This document shows positions 20,184 through 31,264 of a stretch of DNA of 64,000 nucleotides, piece by piece (the first letter of the stretch is position 1; each line of letters starts with the position of its first letter). The notes beneath the pieces were generated by a model, which had not been told where the DNA came from, searched no databases, and worked only from the letters and a program-made list of their open reading frames with translations. Made by a program: the position numbers and the translations under genes. The stretch comes from Powellomyces hirtus (taxonomy: Eukaryota > Chytridiomycota > Chytridiomycetes > Spizellomycetales > Powellomycetaceae): NCBI GenBank assembly GCA_025526995.1, contig JAHLKG010000013.1, forward strand, positions 372,001 through 436,000. Reading direction: 5' to 3'.

Positions 20184-22748
20184 TCACGAAACATGTTTTG
20201 TGATCCCACAGGCGTCCCTCAGTTTCAAGAACTGATCCCTAGCCAGTGGTTTTGTCAAGATGTCTGCAACCATGTCCTGAGTCGAGAGATACTCTAATGC
20301 AATCTCCAAGCGTCCTAGTGCTTCTCTGATAAAGTGGTACCTCACTTCAATGTGTTTGGTGCTGGCATGCAATGTCGGGTTCTTAGCAAGAGCAATGGCA
20401 CCCTGGTTGTCCTCAAAGAGCATTGTGGGTCCATCCTGCTTGAATCCAAGCTCCCCTGCAAGCAGACGAAGCCAAACAGCTTCCTTGGTGCACTGGGCTA
20501 GTGCCATGTACTCTGCTTCCGTGCTTGAAAGAGCTACAGTGGTCTGCCGCTTGGATTGCCAGGTGATAGGCCCGTTGAACATGAAGATGAATCCAGTGGT
20601 TGATCTCCTTGTGTCCAAACATCCAGCATAGTCGGAATCCGAGTATCCAACCAGCTTCCTAGGCTCAGAGACATTCTCTTTGCCTCCCAGAAGGATTCCA
20701 AGTTCGCTTGTGCCCTTCAGGTATCTGATGATCCGCTTGGCAGCACTCCAATGCTCCTTTCCAGGCTTTGCAAGGTACTTGGACACAATTCCAACTGCAG
20801 CAGCAATGTCAGGGCGTGTTCCTAGCATGGCATAGATCAAACTGCCCACTGCATTCCTGTATGGCACAGAGCTCATCTCCAGCTCCTCCGTCTCATTCTG
20901 AGGTGCCATGTTGTTTCTGAGGTGCAGTCCATGTTCCATAGGCGTGGCATGAACCTTGGCATCTCCCATGTTGAATTTCGAAACGACCTCTTCAACATAC
21001 TTCTTCTGAGACAACCAGATGGTGCGGGTGCTTCTGCTCCGTCTGATGTGAATCCCAAGGAAGTAATTCAGCTCTCCAAGGTCTGTCATCTCAAAAGCTC
21101 GCCTCAGCTCCTTCTTGACATCCCCCAGCTGTTCCTTGCTTGATGAGGCCACAATGAGGTCGTCCACATAGATCAGAATGTACTCTGTTGTCCCATTCTG
21201 ACTCCTGTAGTACATGCAAGGCTCTGCAGTCGACTGCACAAAGCCCATAGACTTCAGTTTGTGGTCTATCTTGTGGTTGAAGCGCCTTGCTGATTGCTTG
21301 AGGCCGTAGAGGGGTCTCCCAAGCTTGCAGACCCGTCCTGGATGCTTGGAATCCTCAAAGCCCTCCGGTTGGCGCATGTAGATCACATAGTCCAGATCCC
21401 CTTGCAAGAATGCTGTCTTCACGTCCATCTGATGTGCCTCCAAGTCATCTGTGGCAATGATGGAGAACAGCAGTCTCATGGGACCAAACTTGGCAACAGG
21501 AGCAAACGTCTCCTGATAGTCCAATCCCTCTCTCTGAGAGAATCCCTTGGCAACAAGTCTTGCCTTGTATCTGTCAAGCTCTCCTGTGTCCTTCAGCTTT
21601 CGTTTGAAGACCCACTTGCATCCAATAGCTTTTCTGCCCGTTGGCAGATCCAAAAGTTGCCATGTCCCATTCTTGGCAAGAGCATCCATCTCTTCCTGAG
21701 CAGCCTGACGCCATTGTGAAGCATCTGGCATGGTCTGGCTCTCCTTGTAGCTTGTGGGCTCGTTTGAGACAAAGGAGACAGCATAGGCAACTGCAGCAAC
21801 GTTTGCAGCGTTGCTTGAAGCCTTCCACCACTCTCCTGGCGGCTTCCTGAGTCTTTTGGGGGTTGGAGAAGGCTCTGCAGCACTCTCATAGTCAGAGGAC
21901 GGCTCAGGGGTCCGTTCCCTCATGTTCTCCTCTCCCTCTGACATGTCTGTGTCCTCAGAGTCGTTACTGACATCCTGCAGCTCGTCACTGACATCCTGCA
22001 GCTCGTCACTGACATCCTGCAGCTTCATTTCGGGCCCAATTCCCACTTCCAGGCTCTCAGCAGGCACTTGGGGCGTCTGAGCAGACTGGAGGGATGGAAT
22101 GAAGCTCTTCTCATCGAATTTGACACTTCTGGAGAACAGGATCTTCTTAGTCTGTATGTCCATAAGCCGGTATTCCTTGCTGTGGGAGCTATACCCCAGC
22201 ATGATGCACTTGACAGCAGCATCATCCAGCTTCTGGCGCTTGTTGGGTTGAATGTAGGCATAGGCAATGCATCCAAACGTCCTCAAATGTCCCAGAGATG
22301 GTGGGATACCATGGAACATCTCATAAGGCGTCTTGGGGCATGCAACAGTGGGAGATCTGTTCCTCAGATAGACTGCTGTCATGATTGCTTCTCCCCAGAA
22401 ACGCTTGTCCAAGCCTGACTGCTTCAACAAACATCTCCCCATCTCCACAAGGGTACGGTTGGCTCGTTCAGCAACACCATTTTGCTGTGGAGTATTTACT
22501 GAACTCCTCTGATGCTGTGTGCCCTTCTCCTTGAAGTGGTCCCTTAGCAAGTTGCTCATGTACTCGCCTCCTGGGTCGGATCTGACAGCTTTGATCTGCT
22601 TTCCATGTAGGGGGACAAGTGCTGCTTCCAGCTCCTGATAGTGCCTAGCAACTTCTCCCTTGGTCTTCATAAGGCAAACATGGAAATATCTTGTCTTGTC
22701 ATCAATGAATGTGACAAAATAGCGATATCCAGTGATCGTGGGTGGTTC
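20184..22748 (-). pseudogene. A4 integrase C-terminus, linker, RT and RNase H
   Basis: Minus-strand open frame from PTITGYRYF (22748, cut by A5) to the KHVS stop at 20184. It contains the RSDPGGEY and NGVAERAN integrase residues, three LQDVSDE repeats, YVDDLIV and the RNase H motifs, all intact. Private changes include QLLDLPTGRK and SQREGLDYQ. It is unlinked from its own gag by A5 and by the duplication on the right, so no functional polyprotein is expected. Confidence 0.9.
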
Positions 22749-23248
22749 TGTTGGAATCTACCTGTGGGCGCCTCTGGGAGGACTTAGAGCACACGGGACA
22801 TGTGGGAGGACATCCACTTGTGTCTAGAATGGTCTGGAATGGTCCAGAATGGTCTAGAACGATCCAGAATAGCTGGAGAGGGCCTGGGAAGGCCTAGAAC
22901 ACGTCTGGAGCGCTGATAGAAGCGCCAAGAAAAGGCAAAAAGACACCCTGTGATTGGGAACAATACTAGGCCAGGCCAGGGCCGTCTTGGCCAAGCTAGG
23001 GCACAGTTAGATTGTCACTACACATGTACTATGATCCAAATTGTTATTAAAGGACGCCCTCTGGGCATCCCCAACCAATATAATAACAGTCCAACACACT
23101 CTACTTGTCTAGTACACTCTGCCAAACACTATAGGCGACCTTCCCTACCTTGGGAAGCACCTTCAGACCCTCTGCAAGTCTTGACAACAACCTAGCAACC
23201 TATCTGGTATGCTGAGTTCCTGTTTGTAGATGTCAAGACGTCTCAACA
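22749..23248 (+). repeat. A5 5' LTR
   Basis: TGTTGGAATC to CTCAACA, 500 bp. All five decamers of the heat-shock-like array (22823-22872) keep GAA. Confidence 0.95.
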
Positions 23249-23263
23249 GGTTATGAGCCCTGA
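23249..23263 (+). other. A5 primer-binding site
   Basis: GGTTATGAGCCCTGA directly after the LTR, as in A1. Confidence 0.75.
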
Positions 23264-23527
23264 CACAGCTGTCTGAACATTACTGACTCCACCTCTATCC
23301 CTATCTGGGAAACACGTCACTGTGCCTATCACTGGTGCTGCTGAGGACTTGGAGAACTGTTTGAGCACTCGAGAAGCCTAGATAGCAGGCATAGGACACC
23401 TGCGTCTGACCATCAAACGAGCTATTGTCTGGACTGGACTGGACTGGAGTGGATTTTCTGGAGCAGGTTCTGACCACTTGCGGTTGAACACCGGGACTAT
23501 CCCATTTTGCCACACTCTTTGCACAAG

Positions 23528-26500
23528 ATGGCTGGCGACTCTGACAGCCGAGTGTCCATTGAGAGGTTCACTGGGGAGAACTTTCACCTTTGGAAGTTGA
23601 AAATGAAGATGCTGTTGATTGAGAAGGGACTTTGGGATGCCATTGACATCAAGGACGGCTCAGGAACTGCCAAGGCCACCAACACAGCATCAGACGACTG
23701 GATACGTCGAGATGAGAGAGCTCTGGCTCTGCTGATCATGTCTTTGAATGATGAGCAATTGATGCATGTTCATGAGGCTGAATCCGCCCTTGAAGCATGG
23801 GAAAAGCTGAGGGAGGTGCATGAGAAGAAGGGGGTTGCCAACAGACACTTCCTGAGACGTCGGTTCCTCACTGTGACAATGGACCCAACTGATTCCATGA
23901 CCATCCACATCAACAAGATCAAGAGGATGACCCAGGAACTTGCAGCCATCGGAGCTCCCGTTTCTGAGGAGGACCATGTGTTCTCCTTGCTCTCTTCCCT
24001 TCCAGAAGCCTTTGACACCCTTGTGATGACTCTGGAGTTGACCAGTGAGAAGTTGGACTTGGCTTTTGTGACATCCAGGCTGTTGCAGGAGGAAATGAGG
24101 CGTGCAGATGGAAAGAAGAACTCTGGAAAGGCAGCAAAAGCCTTCTTCACACAAGCTGACACCAAAGGGAATGCTCAGAAGACCAACAAGGCTGGGGGAA
24201 AGCCAGATTGGAAGAAGGAGGCAGTCTGTCACTACTGCAACAAGAAGGGCCACATCAAGAAGGAATGCCACAAGAGGGCAGCAGACGAGAAGAAGGGCCT
24301 AAACCAGGCCAACTCGACTCAACAGACGCCTGGAGGCTTTGCTTTCACCACCATTGGAACTCAGATGCCATCCCTGACATCCAACACTTGGATTTTGGAC
24401 TCAGGAGCCTCTCAGCACATGACTGGCCGCAGAGAGCTGTTTGAGGACTATGAGAAGATGTCTCCTGTCGCCATTGAGATGGCAGACAATCACACATTGG
24501 AAGCTGTGGGGCATGGAACGCTTCACACATGGGTGATCAACACAGAGGGCAAGACAGTGCCCCTGCAAATCCAGAACCGCTGGCACGTCCCCAAGATGAC
24601 CAAGAACCTCCTATCACTGGCTCGCCTTGCCAAAGCTGGAGCTTGTTTTGAAGTGGGACCACAGGCTGCTCGGATCATTGCAAAGGATGGGACGGCTTTC
24701 CTTGCCAAAGAGAACCAATTTGTCTACACATTCGAGACAACACATGGGCAGGCAAATGCTGGGATTGCCCACAATGTTGGAAGGGACACAACAAGTCAGG
24801 ACTTGTCCCTATGGCATCAGAGACTCGGCCATTTGAACGTTGCAGACATTGGAAGGCTCACCAAGCTTGCCAAGGGCGTTCAAACTAGTGGGAGCTTGAG
24901 CATTTGTGACACTTGTGCACTCAGCAAAGCAAGCAGAGCGCCATTCCCCAAGGCACAGGCCTCCAGAGCATCAGAGAAGCTGGGATTGATCCACACAGAT
25001 GTCTGGGGACCAGTTGAACCACCCACGATCACTGGATATCGCTATTTTGTCACATTCATTGATGACAAGACAAGATATTTCCATGTTTGCCTTATGAAGA
25101 CCAAGGGAGAAGTTGCTAGGCACTATCAGGAGCTGGAAGCAGCACTTGTCCCCCTACATGGAAAGCAGATCAAAGCTGTCAGATCCGACCCAGGAGGCGA
25201 GTACATGAGCAACTTGCTAAGGGACCACTTCAAGGAGAAGGGCACACAGCATCAGAGGAGTTCAGTAAATACTCCACAGCAAAATGGTGTTGCTGAACGA
25301 GCCAACCGTACCCTTGTGGAGATGGGGAGATGTTTGTTGAAGCAGTCAGGCTTGGACAAGCGTTTCTGGGGAGAAGCAATCATGACAGCAGTCTATCTGA
25401 GGAACAGATCTCCCACTGTTGCATGCCCCAAGACGCCTTATGAGATGTTCCATGGTATCCCACCATCTCTGGGACATTTGAGGACGTTTGGATGCATTGC
25501 CTATGCCTACATTCAACCCAACAAGCGCCAGAAGCTGGATGATGCTGCTGTCAAGTGCATCATGCTGGGGTATAGCTCCCACAGCAAGGAATACCGGCTT
25601 ATGGACATACAGACTAAGAAGATCCTGTTCTCCAGAAGTGTCAAATTCGATGAGAAGAGCTTCATTCCATCCCTCCAGTCTGCTCAGACGCCCCAAGTGC
25701 CTGCTGAGAGCCTGGAAGTGGGAATTGGGCCCGAAATGAAGCTGCAGGATGTCAGTGACGAGCTGCAGGATGTCAGTAACGACTCTGAGGACACAGACAT
25801 GTCAGAGGGAGAGGAGAATGTGAGGGAACGGACCCCTGAGCCGTACTCTGACTATGAGAGTGCTGCAGAGCCTTCTCCAACCCCCAAAAGACTCAGGAAG
25901 CTGCCAGGAGAGTGGTGGAAGGCTTCAAGCAATGCTGCAAACGTTGCTGCAGTTGCCTATGCTGTCTCCTTTGTCTCAAACGAGCCCACAAGCTACAAGG
26001 AGAGCCAGACCATGCCAGATGCTTCACAATGGCGTCAGGCTGCTCAGGAAGAGATGGATGCTCTTGCCAAGAATGGGACATGGCAACTTGTGGATCTGCC
26101 AACGGGCAGAAAAGCTATTGGATGCAAGTGGGTCTTCAAACGAAAGCTGAAGGACACAGGAGAGCTTGACAGATACAAGGCAAGACTTGTTGCCAAGGGA
26201 TTCTCTCAGAGAGAGGGATTGGACTATCAGGAGACGTTTGCTCCTGTTGCCAAGTTTGGTCCCATGAGACTGCTGTTCTCCATCATTGCCACAGATGACT
26301 TGGAGGCACATCAGATGGACGTGAAGACAGCATTCTTGCAAGGGGATCTGGACTATGTGATCTACATGCGCCAACCGGAGGGCTTTGAGGATTCCAAGCA
26401 TCCAGGACGGGTCTGCAAGCTTGGGAGACCCCTCTACGGCCTCAAGCAATCAGCAAGGCGCTTCAACCACAAGATAGACCACAAACTGAAGTCTATGGGC

Positions 26501-27559
26501 TTTGTGCAGTCGACTGCAGAGCCTTGCATGTACTACAGGAGTCAGAATGGGACAACAGAGTACATTCTGATCTATGTGGACGACCTCATTGTGGCCTCAT
26601 CAAGCAAGGAACAGCTGGGGGATGTCAAGAAGGAGCTGAGGCGAGCTTTTGAGATGACAGACCTTGGAGAGCTGAATTACTTCCTTGGGATTCACATCAG
26701 ACGGAGCAGAAGCACCCGCTCCATCTGGTTGTCTCAGAAGAAGTATGTTGAAGAGGTCGTTTCGAAATTCAACATGGGAGATGCCAAGGTTCATGCCACG
26801 CCTATGGAACATGGACTGCACCTCAGAAACAACATGGCACCTCAGAATGAGACGGAGGAGCTGGAGATGAGCTCTGTGCCATACAGGAATGCAGTGGGCA
26901 GTTTGATCTATGCCATGCTAGGAACACGCCCTGACATTGCTGCTGCAGTTGGAATTGTGTCCAAGTACCTTGCAAAGCCTGGAAAGGAGCATTGGAGTGC
27001 TGCCAAGCGGATCATCAGATACCTGAAGGGCACAAGCAAACTTGGAATCCTTCTGGGAGGCAAAGAGAATGTCTCTGAGCCTAGGAAGCTGGTTGGATAC
27101 TCGGATTCCGACTATGCTGGATGTTTGGACACAAGGAGATCAACCACTGGATTCATCTTCATGTTCAACGGGCCTATCACCTGGCAATCCAAGCGGCAGA
27201 CCACTGTAGCTCTTTCAAGCACGGAAGCAGAGTACATGGCACTAGCCCAGTGCACCAAGGAAGCTGTTTGGCTTCGTCTGCTTGCAGGGGAGCTTGGATT
27301 CAAGCAGGATGGACCCACAATGCTCTTTGAGGACAACCAGGGTGCCATCGCTCTTGCTAAGAACCCGACATTGCATGCCAGCACCAAACACATTGAAGTG
27401 AGGTACCACTTTATCAGAGAAGCACTAGGACGCTTGGAGATTGCATTAGAGTATCTCTCGACTCAGGACATGGTTGCAGACATCTTGACAAAACCACTGG
27501 CTAGGGATCAGTTCTTGAAACTGAGGGACGCCTGTGGGATCACAAAACATGTTTCGTGA
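23528..27559 (+). CDS. Cop-A gag-pol polyprotein, intact, 1343 aa (A5)
   Basis: Same architecture as the A1 protein: gag, zinc knuckle CHYCNKKGHIKKEC, protease WILDSGASQHMTG, integrase (HTDVWGP, RSDPGGEY, NGVAERAN), linker, RT YVDDLIV, RNase H. ATG 23528 is used as start. It differs from A1 at scattered residues (LELTSEK, RELFEDYEK, IQNRWHVP, ENVRERTPEPYSD, RLRKLPGE, STRSIWLS, GTSKLGILL) and by one missing LQDVSDE unit. No catalytic residue is changed, so it may be functional. Confidence 0.96.
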   Translation: MAGDSDSRVSIERFTGENFHLWKLKMKMLLIEKGLWDAIDIKDGSGTAKATNTASDDWIRRDERALALLIMSLNDEQLMHVHEAESALEAWEKLREVHEKKGVANRHFLRRRFLTVTMDPTDSMTIHINKIKRMTQELAAIGAPVSEEDHVFSLLSSLPEAFDTLVMTLELTSEKLDLAFVTSRLLQEEMRRADGKKNSGKAAKAFFTQADTKGNAQKTNKAGGKPDWKKEAVCHYCNKKGHIKKECHKRAADEKKGLNQANSTQQTPGGFAFTTIGTQMPSLTSNTWILDSGASQHMTGRRELFEDYEKMSPVAIEMADNHTLEAVGHGTLHTWVINTEGKTVPLQIQNRWHVPKMTKNLLSLARLAKAGACFEVGPQAARIIAKDGTAFLAKENQFVYTFETTHGQANAGIAHNVGRDTTSQDLSLWHQRLGHLNVADIGRLTKLAKGVQTSGSLSICDTCALSKASRAPFPKAQASRASEKLGLIHTDVWGPVEPPTITGYRYFVTFIDDKTRYFHVCLMKTKGEVARHYQELEAALVPLHGKQIKAVRSDPGGEYMSNLLRDHFKEKGTQHQRSSVNTPQQNGVAERANRTLVEMGRCLLKQSGLDKRFWGEAIMTAVYLRNRSPTVACPKTPYEMFHGIPPSLGHLRTFGCIAYAYIQPNKRQKLDDAAVKCIMLGYSSHSKEYRLMDIQTKKILFSRSVKFDEKSFIPSLQSAQTPQVPAESLEVGIGPEMKLQDVSDELQDVSNDSEDTDMSEGEENVRERTPEPYSDYESAAEPSPTPKRLRKLPGEWWKASSNAANVAAVAYAVSFVSNEPTSYKESQTMPDASQWRQAAQEEMDALAKNGTWQLVDLPTGRKAIGCKWVFKRKLKDTGELDRYKARLVAKGFSQREGLDYQETFAPVAKFGPMRLLFSIIATDDLEAHQMDVKTAFLQGDLDYVIYMRQPEGFEDSKHPGRVCKLGRPLYGLKQSARRFNHKIDHKLKSMGFVQSTAEPCMYYRSQNGTTEYILIYVDDLIVASSSKEQLGDVKKELRRAFEMTDLGELNYFLGIHIRRSRSTRSIWLSQKKYVEEVVSKFNMGDAKVHATPMEHGLHLRNNMAPQNETEELEMSSVPYRNAVGSLIYAMLGTRPDIAAAVGIVSKYLAKPGKEHWSAAKRIIRYLKGTSKLGILLGGKENVSEPRKLVGYSDSDYAGCLDTRRSTTGFIFMFNGPITWQSKRQTTVALSSTEAEYMALAQCTKEAVWLRLLAGELGFKQDGPTMLFEDNQGAIALAKNPTLHASTKHIEVRYHFIREALGRLEIALEYLSTQDMVADILTKPLARDQFLKLRDACGITKHVS

Positions 27560-27566
27560 GTGGGAG

Positions 27567-28066
27567 TGTTGGAATCTACCTGTGGGCGCCTCTGGGAGGA
27601 CTTAGAGCACACGGGACATGTGGGAGGACATCCACTTGTGTCTAGAATGGTCTGGAATGGTCCAGAATGGTCTAGAACGATCCAGAATAGCTGGAGAGGG
27701 CCTGGGAAGGCCTAGAACACGTCTGGAGCGCTGATAGAAGCGCCAAGAAAAGGCAAAAAGACACCCTGTGATTGGGAACAATACTAGGCCAGGCCAGGGC
27801 CGTCTTGGCCAAGCTAGGGCACAGTTAGATTGTCACTACACATGTACTATGATCCAAATTGTTATTAAAGGACGCCCTCTGGGCATCCCCAACCAATATA
27901 ATAACAGTCCAACACACTCTACTTGTCTAGTACACTCTGCCAAACACTATAGGCGACCTTCCCTACCTTGGGAAGCACCTTCAGACCCTCTGCAAGTCTT
28001 GACAACAACCTAGCAACCTATCTGGTATGCTGAGTTCCTGTTTGTAGATGTCAAGACGTCTCAACA
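27567..28066 (+). repeat. A5 3' LTR
   Basis: 500 bp after the polypurine tract; no difference from the 5' LTR seen by eye. Confidence 0.95.
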
Positions 28067-28696
28067 GGTTCAACTGGTCCCCAGACATCTGTGTGGATCA
28101 ATCCCAGCTTCTCTGATGCTCTGGAGGCCTGTGCCTTGGGGAATGGCGCTCTGCTTGCTTTGCTGAGTGCACAAGTGTCACAAATGCTCAAGCTCCCACT
28201 GGTTTGAACGCCCTTGGCAAGCTTGGTGAGCCTTCCAATGTCTGCAACGTTCAAATGGCCGAGTCTCTGATGCCATAGGGACAAGTCCTGACTTGTTGTG
28301 TCCCTTCCAACATTGTGGGCAATCCCAGCATTTGCCTGCCCATGTGTTGTCTCGAATGTGTAGACAAATTGGTTCTCTTTGGCAAGGAAAGCCGTCCCAT
28401 CCTTTGCAATGATCCGAGCAGCCTGTGGTCCCACTTCAAAACAAGCTCCAGCTTTGGCAAGGCGAGCCAGTGATAGGAGGTTCTTGGTCATCTTGGGGAC
28501 GTGCCAGCAGTTCTGGATTTGCAGGGGCACTGTCTTGCCCTCTGTGTTGATCACCCATGTGTGAAGCGTTCCATGCCCCACAGCTTCCAATGTGTGATTG
28601 TCTGCCATCTCAATGGCGACAGGAGACATCTTCTCATAGTCCTCAAACAGCTCTCTGCGGCCAGTCATGTGCTGAGAGGCTCCTGAGTCCAAAATC
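28067..28696 (-). pseudogene. A4 second copy of protease to integrase N-terminus
   Basis: Minus strand WILDSGASQHMTG through GAG-pre-integrase WHQRLGHLN and HTDVWGPVEP, then cut by A5. This repeats sequence also present at 29000-29630. On its right it is fused at a CTTG shared by both parents to the integrase sequence NGVAERANRTL. Confidence 0.9.
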
Positions 28697-30485
28697 CAAG
28701 GGTACGGTTGGCTCGTTCAGCAACACCATTTTGCTGTGGAGTATTTACTGAACTCCTCTGATGCTGTGTGCCCTTCTCCTTGAAGTGGTCCCTTAGCAAG
28801 TTGCTCATGTACTCGCCTCCTGGGTCGGATCTGACAGCTTTGATCTGCTTTCCATGTAGGGGGACAAGTGCTGCTTCCAGCTCCTGATAGTGCCTAGCAA
28901 CTTCTCCCTTGGTCTTCATAAGGCAAACATGGAAATATCTTGTCTTGTCATCAATGAATGTGACAAAATAGCGATATCCAGTGATCGTGGGTGGTTCAAC
29001 TGGTCCCCAGACATCTGTGTGGATCAATCCCAGCTTCTCTGATGCTCTGGAGGCCTGTGCCTTGGGGAATGGCGCTCTGCTTGCTTTGCTGAGTGCACAA
29101 GTGTCACAAATGCTCAAGCTCCCACTAGTTTGAACGCCCTTGGCAAGCTTGGTGAGCCTTCCAATGTCTGCAACGTTCAAATGGCCGAGTCTCTGATGCC
29201 ATAGGGACAAGTCCTGACTTGTTGTGTCCCTTCCAACATTGTGGGCAATCCCAGCATTTGCCTGCCCATGTGTTGTCTCGAATGTGTAGACAAATTGGTT
29301 CTCTTTGGCAAGGAAAGCCGTCCCATCCTTTGCAATGATCCGAGCAGCCTGTGGTCCCACTTCAAAACAAGCTCCAGCTTTGGCAAGGCGAGCCAGTGAT
29401 AGGAGGTTCTTGGTCATCTTGGGGACGTGCCAGCAGTTCTGGATTTGCAGGGGCACTGTCTTGCCCTCTGTGTTGATCACCCATGTGTGAAGCGTTCCAT
29501 GCCCCACAGCTTCCAATGTGTGATTGTCTGCCATCTCAATGGCGACAGGAGACATCTTCTCATAGTCCTCAAACAGCTCTCTGCGGCCAGTCATGTGCTG
29601 AGAGGCTCCTGAGTCCAAAATCCAAGTGTTGGATGTCAGGGATGGCATCTGAGTTCCAATGGTGGTGAAAGCAAAGCCTCCAGGCGTCTGTTGAGTCGAG
29701 TTGGCCTGGTTTAGGCCCTTCTTCTCGTCTGCTGCCCTCTTGTGGCATTCCTTCTTGATGTGGCCCTTCTTGTTGCAGTAGTGACAGACTGCCTCCTTCT
29801 TCCAATCTGGCTTTCCCCCAGCCTTGTTGGTCTTCTGAGCATTCCCTTTGGTGTCAGCTTGTGTGAAGAAGGCTTTTGCTGCCTTTCCAGAGTTCTTCTT
29901 TCCATCTGCACGCCTCATTTCCTCCTGCAACAGCCTGGATGTCACAAAAGCCAAGTCCAGCTTCTCACTGGTCGACTCCAGAGTCATCACAAGGGTGTCA
30001 AAGGCTTCTGGAAGGGAAGAGAGCAAGGAGAACACATGGTCCTCCTCAGAAACGGGAGCTCCGATGGCTGCAAGTTCCTGGGTCATCCTCTTGATCTTGT
30101 TGATGTGGATGGTCATGGAATCAGTTGGGTCCATTGTCACAGTGAGGAACCGACGTCTCAGGAAGTGTCTGTTGGCAACCCCCTTCTTCTCATGCACCTC
30201 CCTCAGCTTTTCCCATGCTTCAAGGGCGGATTCAGCCTCATGAACATGCATCAATTGCTCATCATTCAAAGACATGATCAGCAGAGCCAGAGCTCTCTCA
30301 TCTCGACGTATCCAGTCGTCTGATGCTGTGTTGGTGGCCTTGGCAGTTCCTGAGCCGTCCTTGATGTCAATGGCATCCCAAAGTCCCTTCTCAATCAACA
30401 GCATCTTCATTTTCAACTTCCAAAGGTGAAAGTTCTCCCCAGTGAACCTCTCAATGGACACTCGGCTGTCAGAGTCGCCAGCCAT
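28692..30485 (-). pseudogene. A4 gag, protease and integrase core (from A0), ending in the duplication junction
   Basis: ATG at 30485 opens MAGDSDSRVSIERF. Gag, zinc knuckle, protease, GAG-pre-integrase and all three integrase catalytic residues are intact up to NRTL. The frame then jumps back to the protease coding region out of frame (GFWTQEPLST) and stops at 28665. It would make gag, protease and a truncated integrase only. Confidence 0.9.
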
Positions 30486-30749
30486 CTTGTGCAAAGAGTG
30501 TGGCAAAATGGGATAGTCCCGGTGTTCAACCGCAAGTGGTCAGAACCTGCTCCAGAAAATCCACTCCAGTCCAGTCCAGTCCAGACAATAGCTCGTTTGA
30601 TGGTCAGACGCAGGTGTCCTATGCCTGCTATCTAGGCTTCTCGAGTGCTCAAACAGTTCTCCAAGTCCTCAGCAGCACCAGTGATAGGCACAGTGACGTG
30701 TTTCCCAGATAGGGATAGAGGTGGAGTCAGTAATGTTCAGACAGCTGTG

Positions 30750-30764
30750 TCAGGGCTCATAACC
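30750..30764 (-). other. A4 primer-binding site
   Basis: TCAGGGCTCATAACC on the plus strand beside the LTR. Confidence 0.72.
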
Positions 30765-31264
30765 TGTTGAGACGTCTTGACATCTACAAACAGGAACTCA
30801 GCATACCAGATAGGTTGCTAGGTTGTTGTCAAGACTTGCAGAGGGTCTGAAGGTGCTTCCCAAGGTAGGGAAGGTCGCCTATAGTGTTTGGCAGAGTGTA
30901 CTAGACAAGTAGAGTGTGTTGGACTGTTATTATATTGGTTGGGGATGCCCAGAGGGCGTCCTTTAATAACAATTTGGATCATAGTACATGTGTAGTGACA
31001 ATCTAACTGTGCCCTAGCTTGGCCAAGACGGCCCTGGCCTGGCCTAGTATTGTTCCCAATCACAGGGTGTCTTTTTGCCTTTTCTTGGCGCTTCTATCAG
31101 CGCTCCAGACGTGTTCTAGGCCTTCCCAGGCCCTCTCCAGCTATTCTGGATCGTTCTAGACCATTCTGGACCATTCCAGACCATTCTAGACACAAGTGGA
31201 TGTCCTCCCACATGTCCCGTGTGCTCTAAGTCCTCCCAGAGGCGCCCACAGGTAGATTCCAACA
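30765..31264 (-). repeat. A4 5' LTR (from A0)
   Basis: 500 bp in minus orientation. It is followed on the plus strand by TGAAG (31265-31269), the inverted mate of the CTTCA next to the A0 3' LTR at 7756. Confidence 0.95.

Larger units (their letters stand above)
22749..28066 (+). mobile_element. Cop-A copy A5, complete Ty1/copia element
   Basis: 5318 bp with two 500-bp LTRs that look identical, an intact primer-binding site and one open gag-pol frame. TSD GGTTC at 22744-22748 and 28067-28071, inside the integrase region of A4. One LQDVSDE repeat unit fewer than A1 accounts for the 21-bp difference in length. Confidence 0.97.
19677..31264 (-). mobile_element. Cop-A copy A4: A0/A9 chimera made by inversion, split by A5
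   Basis: Minus-strand Cop-A with 5' LTR 30765-31264 and 3' LTR 19677-20176. The flanks do not match (CAGGC on the left, TGAAG on the right). TGAAG is the inverted mate of CTTCA at 7756, so the right end belongs to A0, while the left end belongs to another copy, A9. A 926-bp segment (protease to integrase) is present twice. A5 sits in the second copy of that segment, TSD GGTTC at 22744-22748 and 28067-28071. Confidence 0.87.
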
